NCBI RefSeq assembly: GCF_947500975.1
Contig: NZ_CANMUE010000004.1
Span: 62,001 to 126,000, forward strand
DNA: 64,000 nucleotides
Direction of reading: 5' to 3'
Source of the DNA: an uncultured Polaribacter sp.
GTDB taxonomy: Bacteria > Bacteroidota > Bacteroidia > Flavobacteriales > Flavobacteriaceae
Both the position numbers and the translations under genes were made by a program. A model generated the notes under the pieces. It was given only the letters and a program-made list of their open reading frames with translations. It did not search any database and was not told the origin of the DNA. Position 1 is the stretch's first letter, and each line of letters opens with the position of its first letter. Positions 33,371 through 43,831 of this stretch are shown here, piece after piece.

Positions 33371-36300
33371 ATGGAAATTAAATTTATTAGCCATTTTTTC
33401 TTTTTTAAGAGAAAGCTATTAACTACAATTATGAGAACGTTCATTTATCTATTCTGTTCGATTTCTTTTGCACTCGTTTCAAATGAAGGAGTATCTCAAA
33501 ATGCAAAAATTAAAATCGATTCAAATATTACAATATCTGTCGAAGAAGTTTTTAAACTTATAAAAAACCAGACTGATTATTTATTTGTTTATGAGAAACA
33601 TTTATTTGAAAAACTACCTAAAGTTTCTTTGAATAAAGGTATAATCATTGTTAAGGATTTATTAGATTTAAGTTTAAAGAATAGTAATGTTGTTTATCTG
33701 TTTAATAGTAATGGATCTATATTACTTACAAAAAGTAAGGTTCAACAAAGAGTAAGTGGTATTTTGACTGATGTAAATAAAGTCCCCATTCCTGGAGCTT
33801 CTGTCAAAATTAAAGAGACCAATAAAGGGGTTCCTACAGATTTTGATGGTAAATATTCTATAAATGCTTCAAAAGGTGATGTTTTAGTTTTTCAATCTTT
33901 AGGGTTTGAAAAGAAAGAAGTATTAGTAGGAGATTCTCTTGTAATAAATGTAGTTTTAGCAGAATCTTCTGAGAATTTATCAGAAATTGTAATCACCACA
34001 GGGTATGATAAAATTAACAAGAAAAGTTTTACGGGAGCTGCAGCTACCATTAAAATGGAAGATGTTAAAATTGAAGGGGTTAATGACGTGAGTAGAATGC
34101 TAGAGGGTAAAATTGCAGGTGTAAACGTACAGAATATCACAGGTACTTTTGGTGCTGCACCTCAAATTACTATACGTGGTTCTTCATCTGTTTTTGGTAA
34201 TAATAACCCATTGTATGTAATAGATGGTGTTGTACAAGAAGATATAATAGAACAAGATTTGGATGCTTTAACTTCTGGTGATGCTTCTACGTTAATTAGT
34301 TCTTCTATTGCTGGTGTAAATGCTACAGATATCGAAAAAATAGATATTTTAAAAGATGCTTCTGCAACTTCTATTTATGGAGCAAGAGCAAGAAATGGTG
34401 TTGTTGTGATTACAACAAAAAGTGGTAGAAAATCTACACCTTTAAAAGTTACTTATACTTTAGAGCAAACAGTTAGAGATATTCCTTCATATTCTCAATA
34501 TGATATTTTGGATTCAAAAGAAACAATAAGTATTTTAGAAGGATTAAGAAGTCAAGGGTATTTAAGATTACCGGACGTAGGGAATGCAAGGTTTTCTGGA
34601 GTTTATGGTATTTTAGAAAAACAAATTAACAGTTATGCAAATGGTGGATTTGGAGTAGAAAATACACCAGAAGGAAGAAGTAGATTTTTACAAGATTATG
34701 AATTGGCAAATACAGATTGGTTTAAAACACTGTTTAGACAGTCTGTAATGCAAAACCATACATTAAATTTCGCTGGTGGTGGTGAAAGCAGTGCCTTTTA
34801 TGCTTCTGTTGGTTTTTTACATGACCCTGGTTGGTCCATTTCTGATAAAGTTACTAGATTAACTACCAATTTAAAAAATACGTTCTATTTTTCAGATAAA
34901 TTTAACCTTACACTTTCCTCAGTAGCTTCTGTAAGAACACAGAAAGCACCGGGTTCTTTTAATAGAGTTGCAAATGTTGTAGATGGGCAATTTAGTAGGG
35001 ACTTTGATATTAATCCCTTTAGCTATAGTTTAAATACTTCAAGAGCTTTAAGACCAAGAGATAATAATGGAAATTTAGAATATTATACAAACAACTGGGC
35101 ACAATTTAATATTTTGGAAGAGTTAGATAATAATACTCTAGATTTAAATGTAAAAGATTTACGTTTTCAAATAGATGCCTCTTATAAAATTACAGATAAT
35201 TTAACATATGATTTAAATGCTTCTACAAGATATGTAAATAGTACTAGAGAGCATCAAATAAGAGAAAATTCTAATGTTGTTAGAGCATATAATGCAGATC
35301 AAACAACTGTAATTGCTAATGCAAATATTTTCTTATATAATGATCCTAATGATCCTGATGCAATACCAGTATCAGTTTTTCCTGAAGGTGGTTTGTATAG
35401 AAAAACTGATAACAATTTAACATCTTATTACGTAAGAAATAGTTTTTCATACAAAAAAAACTTTAAAGAAAAACATAATTTTGATGCAATTTTGGGGCAG
35501 GAATTAAGGTACGTAGATAGAAATTCTGAAAATTTTACTGGTTATGGTTTACAATACGAAAATGGTTTTGTGCCTTTTACAGATGCAAGATTATTAGAAA
35601 AAATTATTGCTGATGGAGGAAATTATTTTGGATTAGATAGAGAAAGAGAAAGAACTATCGCTGTTTTTGGTAGAACCACATATACTTATAACGATAAATA
35701 TGTGTTTTCTTTAACTGGAAGATATGATGGTTCTAACAGACAAGGAAGAAGCACAAAATCTAGATGGTTACCAACTGGTACAATAAGTGCAAAATGGAAT
35801 GCAACTAATGAAGATTTTATAAAAAACTCAGAAACAATAAATAATTTACAGTTTAGAGCTTCTTACGGTTTAAGTGCTTCACCTGGACCTGCAACGAATT
35901 CATTAGCAATTTTTAGAAGTGCTATTACAGATAGATTAACACCAACAGAAAGAGAAACCTATTTAAATATTGCAGATTTAGAAAATTCTGAATTAACATG
36001 GGAAAAGCAATATGAATTGAATGTTGGTGTAGATTTAGGTTTGTTTAATAACAGACTTCAATTAACAGCAGATGTTTACAAAAGAGATATTTTTGACAAT
36101 ATAGATAATGTAAGAACATCTGGTATTGGAGGTCAATTTATTAAACAAGGTAACAATTCTGATAGTGAAACAACTGGTGTTGAATTTGCAATTACCACAA
36201 CAAATGTAAATACAGATGATTTTAGATGGTCTACTTCATTTAATTTTTCTGTTTTTGATCAAAAAATCACCAAGTTACAAAATGAGCCAAGAGTTATAGA

Positions 36301-37015
36301 TATTGTTGGTTTACAAGGTGGTGCTGTAGAAGGATATCCAAACAATTCTTTATTTTCTTTTGAGTTTGATGGTTTAAATTCTGAAGGTATACCTACTTTC
36401 ATATTACCAGAGGGTGATGACTCTACGACAGATGTAAATTTTCAGGATAGTGATGATATTACAGATTATTTAGTGTATAATGGTTCTGTATTACCAAATA
36501 TTGCAGGTGGTTTAACAAACACTTTTACTTATAAAAATTGGGATTTGAATGTCTTAATTACTGGAGCAGGTGGAAATGTGGTAAGGTTAAGCCCTGCGTT
36601 AGATAATTTTTATTCTGGGACTAATGTATTTACAAAAAGTAGTATTAATAGATGGGTAATTCCTGGAGATGAAGATGTTACAAACATACCAAAGGTTGTG
36701 GATGTTAGAGATAATAACCTTTATAATGCATCAGATTTATCTAGAGCATACAACGCTTACAACTTTTCTGATGCAAGAGTTGCAGATGGAGATTTTTTAA
36801 GAATGAAAAGTATCTCTTTAGGATATAGTTTTAATCAAGAAGTTTTAGATAAATTAAGTCTTAACTTTTTAAAAATAAAATTACAGGGTACTAACCTATT
36901 TTTATTGTATTCAGATGATAGATTAAATGGTCAAGATCCAGAGTTTTATGGTACAGGTGGTGTGGCATTGCCTATAACAAGACAATTTACAATGTCATTA
37001 AATATCGGACTTTAA
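33371..37015 (+). CDS. SusC/RagA-family TonB-dependent outer-membrane transporter with STN domain
   Basis: A 1214-residue TonB-dependent channel. After a signal peptide (ends near NEGVSQ) comes an STN/secretin domain (about 45-120, NITISVEEVFKLIKNQTDYL), a carboxypeptidase-like regulatory domain (about 130-200, RVSGILTDVNKVPIPGASV), the TonB-box region LSEIVITTGY, the plug (IRGSSSVFGNNNPLYVIDG, SIYGARARNGVVVITTKSG) and a 22-strand barrel ending in an aromatic strand. Works with the SusD-like lipoprotein as a lidded importer. The STN domain signals to FecR. Substrate unknown; partner genes suggest peptides or proteins. Confidence 0.95.
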   Translation: MEIKFISHFFFFKRKLLTTIMRTFIYLFCSISFALVSNEGVSQNAKIKIDSNITISVEEVFKLIKNQTDYLFVYEKHLFEKLPKVSLNKGIIIVKDLLDLSLKNSNVVYLFNSNGSILLTKSKVQQRVSGILTDVNKVPIPGASVKIKETNKGVPTDFDGKYSINASKGDVLVFQSLGFEKKEVLVGDSLVINVVLAESSENLSEIVITTGYDKINKKSFTGAAATIKMEDVKIEGVNDVSRMLEGKIAGVNVQNITGTFGAAPQITIRGSSSVFGNNNPLYVIDGVVQEDIIEQDLDALTSGDASTLISSSIAGVNATDIEKIDILKDASATSIYGARARNGVVVITTKSGRKSTPLKVTYTLEQTVRDIPSYSQYDILDSKETISILEGLRSQGYLRLPDVGNARFSGVYGILEKQINSYANGGFGVENTPEGRSRFLQDYELANTDWFKTLFRQSVMQNHTLNFAGGGESSAFYASVGFLHDPGWSISDKVTRLTTNLKNTFYFSDKFNLTLSSVASVRTQKAPGSFNRVANVVDGQFSRDFDINPFSYSLNTSRALRPRDNNGNLEYYTNNWAQFNILEELDNNTLDLNVKDLRFQIDASYKITDNLTYDLNASTRYVNSTREHQIRENSNVVRAYNADQTTVIANANIFLYNDPNDPDAIPVSVFPEGGLYRKTDNNLTSYYVRNSFSYKKNFKEKHNFDAILGQELRYVDRNSENFTGYGLQYENGFVPFTDARLLEKIIADGGNYFGLDRERERTIAVFGRTTYTYNDKYVFSLTGRYDGSNRQGRSTKSRWLPTGTISAKWNATNEDFIKNSETINNLQFRASYGLSASPGPATNSLAIFRSAITDRLTPTERETYLNIADLENSELTWEKQYELNVGVDLGLFNNRLQLTADVYKRDIFDNIDNVRTSGIGGQFIKQGNNSDSETTGVEFAITTTNVNTDDFRWSTSFNFSVFDQKITKLQNEPRVIDIVGLQGGAVEGYPNNSLFSFEFDGLNSEGIPTFILPEGDDSTTDVNFQDSDDITDYLVYNGSVLPNIAGGLTNTFTYKNWDLNVLITGAGGNVVRLSPALDNFYSGTNVFTKSSINRWVIPGDEDVTNIPKVVDVRDNNLYNASDLSRAYNAYNFSDARVADGDFLRMKSISLGYSFNQEVLDKLSLNFLKIKLQGTNLFLLYSDDRLNGQDPEFYGTGGVALPITRQFTMSLNIGL

Positions 37016-37018
37016 AAA

Positions 37019-38512
37019 ATGAAAAAAATGAAAAAAAACTTATTAAAATTATTCACACTACTACTACTTACAACAGTTGTAAGTTGTGATGATTACTTAT
37101 CTGAATTACCAGATAATAGAGCAGAGATTAATTCACCAGATAAAATTAGTGATTTAGTTACGGGTGCTTACCCTGAAGGAAATTACCAGTTAATGGCAGA
37201 AATAATGTCGGACAATGCAACATCAAGACAAAATATCAGAACTTATATTAATGTTTTATTGCATGAACAAATGTTTACTTGGGAAACTAGTTTAGATGAC
37301 AATCAAGATACACCAACCAGTTATTGGTCAAATTGTTATGAAGCTATAGCGCAAGCAAACCAAGCACTAGAGTCTATAGAACTTTTAAAAGATGAATTTG
37401 ATTTAGATGCACAAAAAGGAGAAGCTTTATTAGCTAGAGCGTATGCACATTTTATGTTGGTTAATTTTTGGGGAAAGCAGTATAATGAGACTACGTCTTC
37501 ATCTGACTTAGGTGTACCTTATGTTTTAGAGCCTGAAAAGGAATTGATTAAAATATATAAAAGAAATACTGTAGAAGAAGTTTATGACTTGATAGAGAAA
37601 GATTTATTAGAAGGTATTTCTTTAGTTATAGATAGAGAGAATAATCCAAAGTATCATTTCTCTAAAGATGCAGCAAATGCATTTGCTGCAAGATTTTATC
37701 AATATAAAGGAGAATGGGATAAGGTGATTTTTTATGCAAATGCTTCTTTAACAAACCCAAGTTCTCAAGTGAGAGATTTACTGGCATATCAGAATTTATC
37801 TTACAGTGAAAGAACACTTCAATACAGTAACTCAATAGAAGATTCTAACATTTTATTAAACTCAACATCTTCTTGGTGGGCTAGAAATTTTTGGAGAACT
37901 AATTACGGTCTTTCTGAGTTAAATAGAGATGCTATTATAAACTCAGACAATCCATTTAATAAAGAATGGGCTTATGATGTATTTGGTAGTAATGAAGCTT
38001 ATAATATACCTAAATTTGATGAATATTTTAAGATTACCAATGAATCTGCAGGTACAGGTTTTGGTTTTACAAATCAGGTTTTATTTGGTTATGATGAATT
38101 ACTATTAAATAGAGCAGAAGCATATGCAATGAAAGAAGATTATGCAAATTGTTTAAAAGATTTAACAGATTTCCTAGCAAATAAAACAGAAGGATTCGAT
38201 GAAACTACAGATGTTTTAACAGAAGATATGATTACAAATATGTTTCCTGTTATAGCAGATGAATTAACTCCTTTTTATGGTTTTATTAATGATAAACAAA
38301 TATCTTTTATAAATTCAATTTTAAAATTTAGACAAAAAGAATTCTATCACGAAGGTTTAAGATGGTTTGACGTTAGAAGATTTAATATTGCTATTAAAAG
38401 ATATTATAGAAAATTAGATATTGATATAGAATTAGAAAAAGAAGATTTAAGAAAACAATTACAGATACCAGAATCAGCAATTAATTTTGGTTTAACTCCA
38501 AACCCAAGATAA
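37019..38512 (+). CDS. SusD/RagB-family surface lipoprotein
   Basis: A 497-residue lipoprotein (lipid Cys in TVVSCDDYLSELPDNRAE), the extracellular lid that captures substrate for SusC. It has the SusD-like helical TPR scaffold (SYWSNCYEAIAQANQALESI, KGEALLARAYAHFMLVNFWG) and the conserved C-terminal KFRQKEFYHEGLRWFDVRRF segment. Acidic residues right after the lipid Cys fit the flavobacterial surface-export signal. It starts 3 bases after the susC stop. Confidence 0.95.
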   Translation: MKKMKKNLLKLFTLLLLTTVVSCDDYLSELPDNRAEINSPDKISDLVTGAYPEGNYQLMAEIMSDNATSRQNIRTYINVLLHEQMFTWETSLDDNQDTPTSYWSNCYEAIAQANQALESIELLKDEFDLDAQKGEALLARAYAHFMLVNFWGKQYNETTSSSDLGVPYVLEPEKELIKIYKRNTVEEVYDLIEKDLLEGISLVIDRENNPKYHFSKDAANAFAARFYQYKGEWDKVIFYANASLTNPSSQVRDLLAYQNLSYSERTLQYSNSIEDSNILLNSTSSWWARNFWRTNYGLSELNRDAIINSDNPFNKEWAYDVFGSNEAYNIPKFDEYFKITNESAGTGFGFTNQVLFGYDELLLNRAEAYAMKEDYANCLKDLTDFLANKTEGFDETTDVLTEDMITNMFPVIADELTPFYGFINDKQISFINSILKFRQKEFYHEGLRWFDVRRFNIAIKRYYRKLDIDIELEKEDLRKQLQIPESAINFGLTPNPR

Positions 38513-38514
38513 TA

Positions 38515-39495
38515 ATGAAAAAAGCAAACATTTTTATAGCTGTAATATTTTTTGCAATTATTTCAGCTTGTAACCCAGAAGAAAATAAATTAACAGAAAG
38601 TAATTTAGATACAGATACGCCAGAATTAAATGTTACAGATTCTTGGTTAAGAGAATATTTTACAATTCCTTATAATATTGAAGTAAATTATAAATGGCAT
38701 GAAGGTAGAGTAGATTTAGATAGATACTTATCTCCACCAACTTTAGAGAAGGTTATTCCTGTTATGGATATTGTTAAACAAGTTTGGATTGATACTTATT
38801 CTGAATTAGGAGGAGAAAATTTTATAAAAGAAATTGCACCAAGAGAATTACTTTTAGTTGGTGGTAAAAATTTAAATCCTAGTGGAACAAGAACTTTAGG
38901 TTTTGCAGAAGGAGGGAAAAATATTGTGTTATTTGAAACTGATTTAATAAATGTTAAAGATAAAAGTGAGGTAACAATGTTTGTTAAAACAATTCAACAT
39001 GAATATGCACATATTTTAAACCAACAAATTCGTTATGATGAAGAAGCTTTTAAAGAAATAACACCAAGTGGTTATACATCACAATGGTATAACCCTGCAG
39101 ATGAAGAAGAAAGATTTGACATTGCAAACAGTCAAGGTTTTATTACAGATTATGCAAGGCTAAATGAAAATGAAGATTTTGCAGAAATGTTAGAAACTAT
39201 ACTTACTAACAATGCAGAAGAATATCAAGAACTTTTAGATAACATTAAAGCGAAAATTATTTCTAATGCTGTTGATGCAGCTTTAGAAAACTTGCCAACA
39301 ACAGCAACGCAAGATGAAATAGATGCAGCAACTCAAGGAGCAACTGTTACAGCTACTCCAGAAGCAGAAAATGCTATAGCACTTATAAAAGCTAAAGAAG
39401 CGATTGTAGCAGATTATTTTAAAAAATCTTTTAATATAGATTTATACGAGTTACAAAAATTAGCAACAGATAATATTTTAAAAGCAATTCAATAA
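38515..39495 (+). CDS. Substrate-import-associated zinc metallohydrolase lipoprotein
   Basis: A 326-residue lipoprotein (Cys at about 19 in FAIISACNPEEN, acidic residues after it suggest surface display). It has the zinc peptidase motif QHEYAH (HExxH) followed by a downstream ENEDFAEMLETI glutamate helix, matching the family of metallohydrolases encoded beside RagA/RagB pairs. It probably trims peptides or proteins at the cell surface for uptake; this is family-based inference. It begins 2 bases after the susD stop. Confidence 0.88.
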   Translation: MKKANIFIAVIFFAIISACNPEENKLTESNLDTDTPELNVTDSWLREYFTIPYNIEVNYKWHEGRVDLDRYLSPPTLEKVIPVMDIVKQVWIDTYSELGGENFIKEIAPRELLLVGGKNLNPSGTRTLGFAEGGKNIVLFETDLINVKDKSEVTMFVKTIQHEYAHILNQQIRYDEEAFKEITPSGYTSQWYNPADEEERFDIANSQGFITDYARLNENEDFAEMLETILTNNAEEYQELLDNIKAKIISNAVDAALENLPTTATQDEIDAATQGATVTATPEAENAIALIKAKEAIVADYFKKSFNIDLYELQKLATDNILKAIQ

Positions 39496-39504
39496 TAAAA
39501 AGAC

Positions 39505-40869
39505 ATGAGAAAATTTAAAATAAACACCTGTAAATTAATTGTAGCGTTTGTTCTTTTGATATTTAGTAGCTGTGAAGATAATAACGATCCAGAACTTTTA
39601 TTTGAAGATACCCCAGCAGTAAGAATAGAAAAAAGGATTGCAGAATTAAAATCATCTCTTCAAAGTTCAGAAAATGGCTGGAAAATTACCTATTTTACTG
39701 ATGATACAGAACTAGGAGGATTCACTTTTTTATTCGATTTTATTAGTGATTCAGAAGTACTTATGGACTCTGATTTTGGTACTCCAGATGTAAATACTGC
39801 TAGTTTGTACGATATAACTCTAGGTTCTACCATTAAACTTACTTTTACAACAAAAAATGTAATTCATGAATTATCAGATTCCGATAATTATCCGGATGAA
39901 GAGTTTGTAGGGCAAGGTTATAGAGGAAGTTTCGAGTTTTTATATTATCAAACAGATGGGGATGATATCCTATTTAAATCAAACAGAGATCGCTCTAATA
40001 TTATTCGTTTTTCTAAAGCAACAGAAAGTGATTGGATGAATTTAACAGCTAATAATAAAGACATGTTAAATAACTATATTCCTAAAGATCCACTAAAATC
40101 GGTATTTAGAAATCTAATATTAGAAACCGAAAGCAATACAACTTTGTATAATTTTAGTTTTAATGCTCCTAGAAGATATGCAACGGTAACTGCAATTACA
40201 ACAGATGCTATAGAAAGTGATATTAGTTTTGGTTTAGCACCAACACCTACAGGTTTTATAATTAGCCCAGAAATAGATGTAGATGGTGTTAAATTAAATG
40301 AATTTAATTATGATACAGATACTAGTGAATTTGTTGCAGAAAATAATGGTGTAAAAGCAATTTTAAGGTATGAGAGTGATTTGAATTTTGTATTGCCTTC
40401 TTATGATTTAGGAAACGAACCAAATAATAGTATACGATTATACTCTACAAGATTTTCTTTAAATGATGATAGTGAATCATTTACACAATTTATGGATGAT
40501 TTAAGAGCTTTTTTTTCCGAAAGTTTAGGAGGTAGGTCTATACAGCGTATTTATGTGTATAATTTAGATAGTGATGAACCTTTTATTCAATTGCGTTATT
40601 TGTCTGGAAGCACCACTTATAGACAAAATTTTCCGGTAACAAAAACGATAACAGAAGATGCTTTAGGAAACAGAATAGTAGTATTTACTGAAATTCAACC
40701 AGGAAATACTCATTTTTCAAGAAGAGGTTTTTTACCTTTTATAGAGTACTTAACCAGAGAAAGTGGATTTTACATTCAAAGAAGAGGTAATTTAAATGCG
40801 AACCAAAAAACTATTGGTTTAATTGCAGTAGATGATTTTACATTACTTTCTCATTGGTATGATTTTTAA
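39505..40869 (+). CDS. DUF4302-family lipoprotein
   Basis: A 454-residue lipoprotein (Cys in LLIFSSCEDNNDPE, again followed by acidic residues) with the DUF4302 start: RIEKRIAELKSSLQSSENGWKITYFTDD and FTFLFDFISDSEVLMDSD. DUF4302 genes regularly accompany RagA/RagB and the zinc metallohydrolase, so the four form one operon and likely one surface complex. Role unknown. It is followed by a strong terminator at 40916. Confidence 0.87.
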   Translation: MRKFKINTCKLIVAFVLLIFSSCEDNNDPELLFEDTPAVRIEKRIAELKSSLQSSENGWKITYFTDDTELGGFTFLFDFISDSEVLMDSDFGTPDVNTASLYDITLGSTIKLTFTTKNVIHELSDSDNYPDEEFVGQGYRGSFEFLYYQTDGDDILFKSNRDRSNIIRFSKATESDWMNLTANNKDMLNNYIPKDPLKSVFRNLILETESNTTLYNFSFNAPRRYATVTAITTDAIESDISFGLAPTPTGFIISPEIDVDGVKLNEFNYDTDTSEFVAENNGVKAILRYESDLNFVLPSYDLGNEPNNSIRLYSTRFSLNDDSESFTQFMDDLRAFFSESLGGRSIQRIYVYNLDSDEPFIQLRYLSGSTTYRQNFPVTKTITEDALGNRIVVFTEIQPGNTHFSRRGFLPFIEYLTRESGFYIQRRGNLNANQKTIGLIAVDDFTLLSHWYDF

Positions 40870-40915
40870 TTAGAAATTAATTATGTAATAATCTTTGTTA
40901 TATAACTATTTGAAG

Positions 40916-40956
40916 AAAACCCTTTTAGAAATAGAAGGGTTTTGTTTTTTTTGTAA
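40916..40956 (+). terminator. Intrinsic terminator of the SusCD operon
   Basis: AAAACCCTT (40916-40924) pairs with AAGGGTTTT (40935-40943), followed by an almost pure T run. Confidence 0.87.
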
Positions 40957-41015
40957 TTTATTATAGTTCTATAGGATTTTAAAAAAGTTGTATTTTTACA
41001 TTATATATATGATAA

Positions 41016-41495
41016 ATGATTTCTAAAAATCTTATTTTTTTGTTTGTAATTTTAATTTTATATTCTTGCGATAAATTTACATCATCATCAAAAAATAAAA
41101 ATCTAAAGGGATTAGATACAGTTGTTGATTTTACTTCAGTAGATTTTTCGCCATCTTTTAAAGTATGCGATTCTATTATTAATAAAACAAAAAAATCTGA
41201 TTGTTTTAGAAATACAATACATCAAAAAATAGGAGAAGAGCTACAAAAACATTCTTTAACAGCAACAGGTTCTATAGATGAAACTGTTTTTGTAAACTTG
41301 TTGATTAACTCTAAAGGAGAAATTATTTTAGAAGAAACTCTGTTATCAAAAAATATACAAGTTCAAGTACCTAAATTGGACAGTATATTAAATGTTTGTA
41401 TCAAAAAAATACCTGTAATTTATCCTGCAATTAAAAGAGGAATACCTGTAACTACAAAGTATAGTTTACCAATTAGAATTCAGCTAAAAGAATAA
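41016..41495 (+). CDS. Lipoprotein with TonB C-terminal-like domain
   Basis: A 159-residue lipoprotein (signal ISKNLIFLFVILILYSC, lipid Cys at 18). The mature part has the small alpha-beta pattern of TonB C-terminal domains: TVFVNLLINSKGEIILEETLL then LDSILNVCIKKIPVIYPAIKRGIPVTTKYSLPIRIQL, very like the end of the M56 protein at 28346. Two Cys (SDCFRN and NVCIKK) could pair. It stands alone between terminators; function unknown. Confidence 0.75.
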   Translation: MISKNLIFLFVILILYSCDKFTSSSKNKNLKGLDTVVDFTSVDFSPSFKVCDSIINKTKKSDCFRNTIHQKIGEELQKHSLTATGSIDETVFVNLLINSKGEIILEETLLSKNIQVQVPKLDSILNVCIKKIPVIYPAIKRGIPVTTKYSLPIRIQLKE

Positions 41496-41543
41496 TTCCT
41501 CACAAAGACTTTTTAGAGAAGTTAGTTAGGTTTTTACTTAAAG

Positions 41544-42533
41544 TTAGTTTAACATTTCCCAAAGTTTGTCTTTCAATTTTTGTAGACCAATTTCAGCAAT
41601 AGATGAAATAAATAAAGCTTCAACTCCTTCTGGGAGTTCGGCTTTAATTTCAGAAATTAATTCATCATCTAGCATATCTGCTTTTGAAATGGCCAATAAT
41701 CTGTCTTTATCTAAAAGCTCTGGATTGTGTTTTTTTAGTTCGTTTAAAAGGATGTTATATTCTTTGTTGATATCATCACTATCGGCAGGAATTAAAAACA
41801 ATAAAGCAGAATTACGTTCTATATGACGTAAAAAACGATGTCCTAAACCTTTTCCTTCTGCGGCGCCTTCAATAATTCCAGGAATATCTGCAATTACAAA
41901 TGTTTTATGATTTCTGTGTTCAACGATTCCTAAGTTAGGTTTTAAAGTTGTAAAAGCATAATCTGCAATTTTAGGTTTTGCTGCCGTTAAAACTGATAAT
42001 AAAGTAGATTTACCAGCGTTTGGGAAACCAACTAAACCAACATCAGCTAAAAGTTTTAATTCCAGTCTAAACCAACCATCAACACCATCCATACCAGGTT
42101 GAGCATATCTTGGAGTTTGGTTTGTAGAGGTTTTAAAATTCCAGTTACCAAGTCCACCTTTTCCACCTTCAAGTAAAATTACTTCTTTTTTGTCTTCAGT
42201 AATTTCTAAAATTACTTCATCAGTATCAGCATCTTTTATAATTGTACCAAGGGGGACATCTATATAAATATCATCTGCATCATGACCAGAACTTCTACTT
42301 TTACTTCCTGCTCCACCACCTTCTGCTCTAAAATGACGTTTAAATTTTAAGTGAAATAAGGTCCACATGTTTTTGTCTCCTCGTAAAATGATGTGTCCAC
42401 CACGTCCGCCATCTCCACCATCTGGACCACCTTTTGTAATATATTTTTCTCTGTGTAAATGTGCAGAACCTTGCCCACCTTTTCCAGAAGTAGCATATAT
42501 TTTTATGTAATCAACAAAATTTCCCTCAGTCAT
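41544..42533 (-). CDS. obgE: Obg-family GTPase
   Basis: A 329-residue GTPase involved in late 50S ribosome assembly and stress control. N-terminal glycine-rich Obg domain ([46 protein letters not shown]) followed by the G domain with P-loop [11 protein letters not shown], switch [27 protein letters not shown] and SKADML-type G4. It lacks the C-terminal extension of enteric CgtA. Directly downstream of the adenylate kinase fusion, with a 89-base gap. Confidence 0.96.
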   Translation of the reverse strand: MTEGNFVDYIKIYATSGKGGQGSAHLHREKYITKGGPDGGDGGRGGHIILRGDKNMWTLFHLKFKRHFRAEGGGAGSKSRSSGHDADDIYIDVPLGTIIKDADTDEVILEITEDKKEVILLEGGKGGLGNWNFKTSTNQTPRYAQPGMDGVDGWFRLELKLLADVGLVGFPNAGKSTLLSVLTAAKPKIADYAFTTLKPNLGIVEHRNHKTFVIADIPGIIEGAAEGKGLGHRFLRHIERNSALLFLIPADSDDINKEYNILLNELKKHNPELLDKDRLLAISKADMLDDELISEIKAELPEGVEALFISSIAEIGLQKLKDKLWEMLN

Positions 42534-42622
42534 CTTAGTGTGTAATTGTGTAATCGTTGAAATATGTGTTTGTATAAAGGTTTTATCGTTTTAAGAATAA
42601 ATATTTATACAATTAAATGGTT

Positions 42623-43741
42623 TTATAAGGTATCAAAAACTTTAGATAAACTTACAGTAATGCTCTCAACAGAACCTACTCCGTTTATACCAAAGTAATT
42701 TCCTTGTGCTTGATAAAATTCTTTTAAAATGGCAGTTTTTGTATTGTATTCGTTAAAACGGTTTCTAATTTTACTTTCATCAGTATCGTCTGTTCTGCCA
42801 CTTGTTTTACCACGTTCTAACAAACGTTCTACTAATAAATCTTCAGGTACTTCCAAAGCAACCATACCGTTTATTTGCTCTCCTTTTTCTGCTAAAAATT
42901 CATCTAAAGCAATTGCTTGAGATTCTGTTCTTGGAAATCCATCAAAAATAAATCCATTTGCAGTTGCATTTTTTTCTACTTCTGCTTTAAGCATATTTAT
43001 GGTTACTTCATCTGGTACTAAGTCTCCTTCATCCATAAAGCTTTTTGCAAGTTTACCTAATTCAGTTTCGTTTTTAATATTAAATCTAAAAACGTCTCCT
43101 GTAGAAATATGCACTAAATTATATTTTTCTTTTAGTAATGTAGCTTGAGTTCCTTTTCCTGCTCCTGGAGGTCCGAATAATACAATGTTTTTCATTTTTG
43201 GTTTTGTTGTTAATTGATATATTGCTGGGTAATTTCTGCCTAAACCATTATAGTCTAAACCATAACCAACAATAAATTTGTCTTCTATACTTTTCCCTAT
43301 ATAGTCTATTGGTAATTCTTTTCTAAAAACGTCTGGTTTAAAAAAGAGTGTTACTACTTTTAGTTGTTTTACATTCTTGTTTCTAAAGATATTATAAATT
43401 TCTTGGAGTGTTGTGCCAGTATCAATAATATCTTCTAAAATGATAACAGTTCTATCAGTTAAATCTTCATTAATACCTAATAGTTGCTTTACATTTTCTG
43501 AACTTGATGTACCTTGATAAGATGCTAATTTAACAAAAGAAACTTCACAATTTCCATTAAATTCTCTTATAAAATCAGCAGCAAAAAGAAAACATCCATT
43601 TAATATTCCAACAAATATTGGAACCTCATCTTTTGGTAAATCTGCTTTTACTTGTTCTGCTAAATGTTTTACTATTTTAGAAATTTTATCCTTAGAAATA
43701 AATGGTGTAAAGTATAAATCTTGAAGTTTTATTATTTTCAT
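42623..43741 (-). CDS. adk: Hypoxanthine phosphoribosyltransferase-adenylate kinase fusion
   Basis: A 372-residue fusion. Residues 1-180 are a type-I phosphoribosyltransferase of the HPRT kind with the PRPP loop VIILEDIIDTGTTLQEI (about 99-115); residues 183-372 are a complete short-form adenylate kinase with P-loop GPPGAGKGT (190-198), HISTGDVFR, GFPRTESQA and RGKTSGRTDD. One chain thus makes IMP/GMP from bases and balances AMP, ADP and ATP. The kinase half begins with an in-frame ATG (43195), which could also give a separate kinase. This fusion is known in some flavobacteria (recollection). Confidence 0.93.
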   Translation of the reverse strand: MKIIKLQDLYFTPFISKDKISKIVKHLAEQVKADLPKDEVPIFVGILNGCFLFAADFIREFNGNCEVSFVKLASYQGTSSSENVKQLLGINEDLTDRTVIILEDIIDTGTTLQEIYNIFRNKNVKQLKVVTLFFKPDVFRKELPIDYIGKSIEDKFIVGYGLDYNGLGRNYPAIYQLTTKPKMKNIVLFGPPGAGKGTQATLLKEKYNLVHISTGDVFRFNIKNETELGKLAKSFMDEGDLVPDEVTINMLKAEVEKNATANGFIFDGFPRTESQAIALDEFLAEKGEQINGMVALEVPEDLLVERLLERGKTSGRTDDTDESKIRNRFNEYNTKTAILKEFYQAQGNYFGINGVGSVESITVSLSKVFDTL

Positions 43742-43774
43742 AAGAATACAAATATAGTTGCTATATATTTAATG

Positions 43775-43816
43775 AAAAAACCGTTTTCTTATGAAGATAC
43801 AAGAAAACGGTTTTTT
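43775..43816 (-). terminator. Intrinsic terminator of secDF
   Basis: AAAAAACCGTTTTCTT (43775-43790) pairs with AAGAAAACGGTTTTTT (43801-43816); on the minus strand it lies 16 bases after the secDF stop and ends in T residues. Confidence 0.88.
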
Positions 43817-43831
43817 TTATTTAATTAAGAA

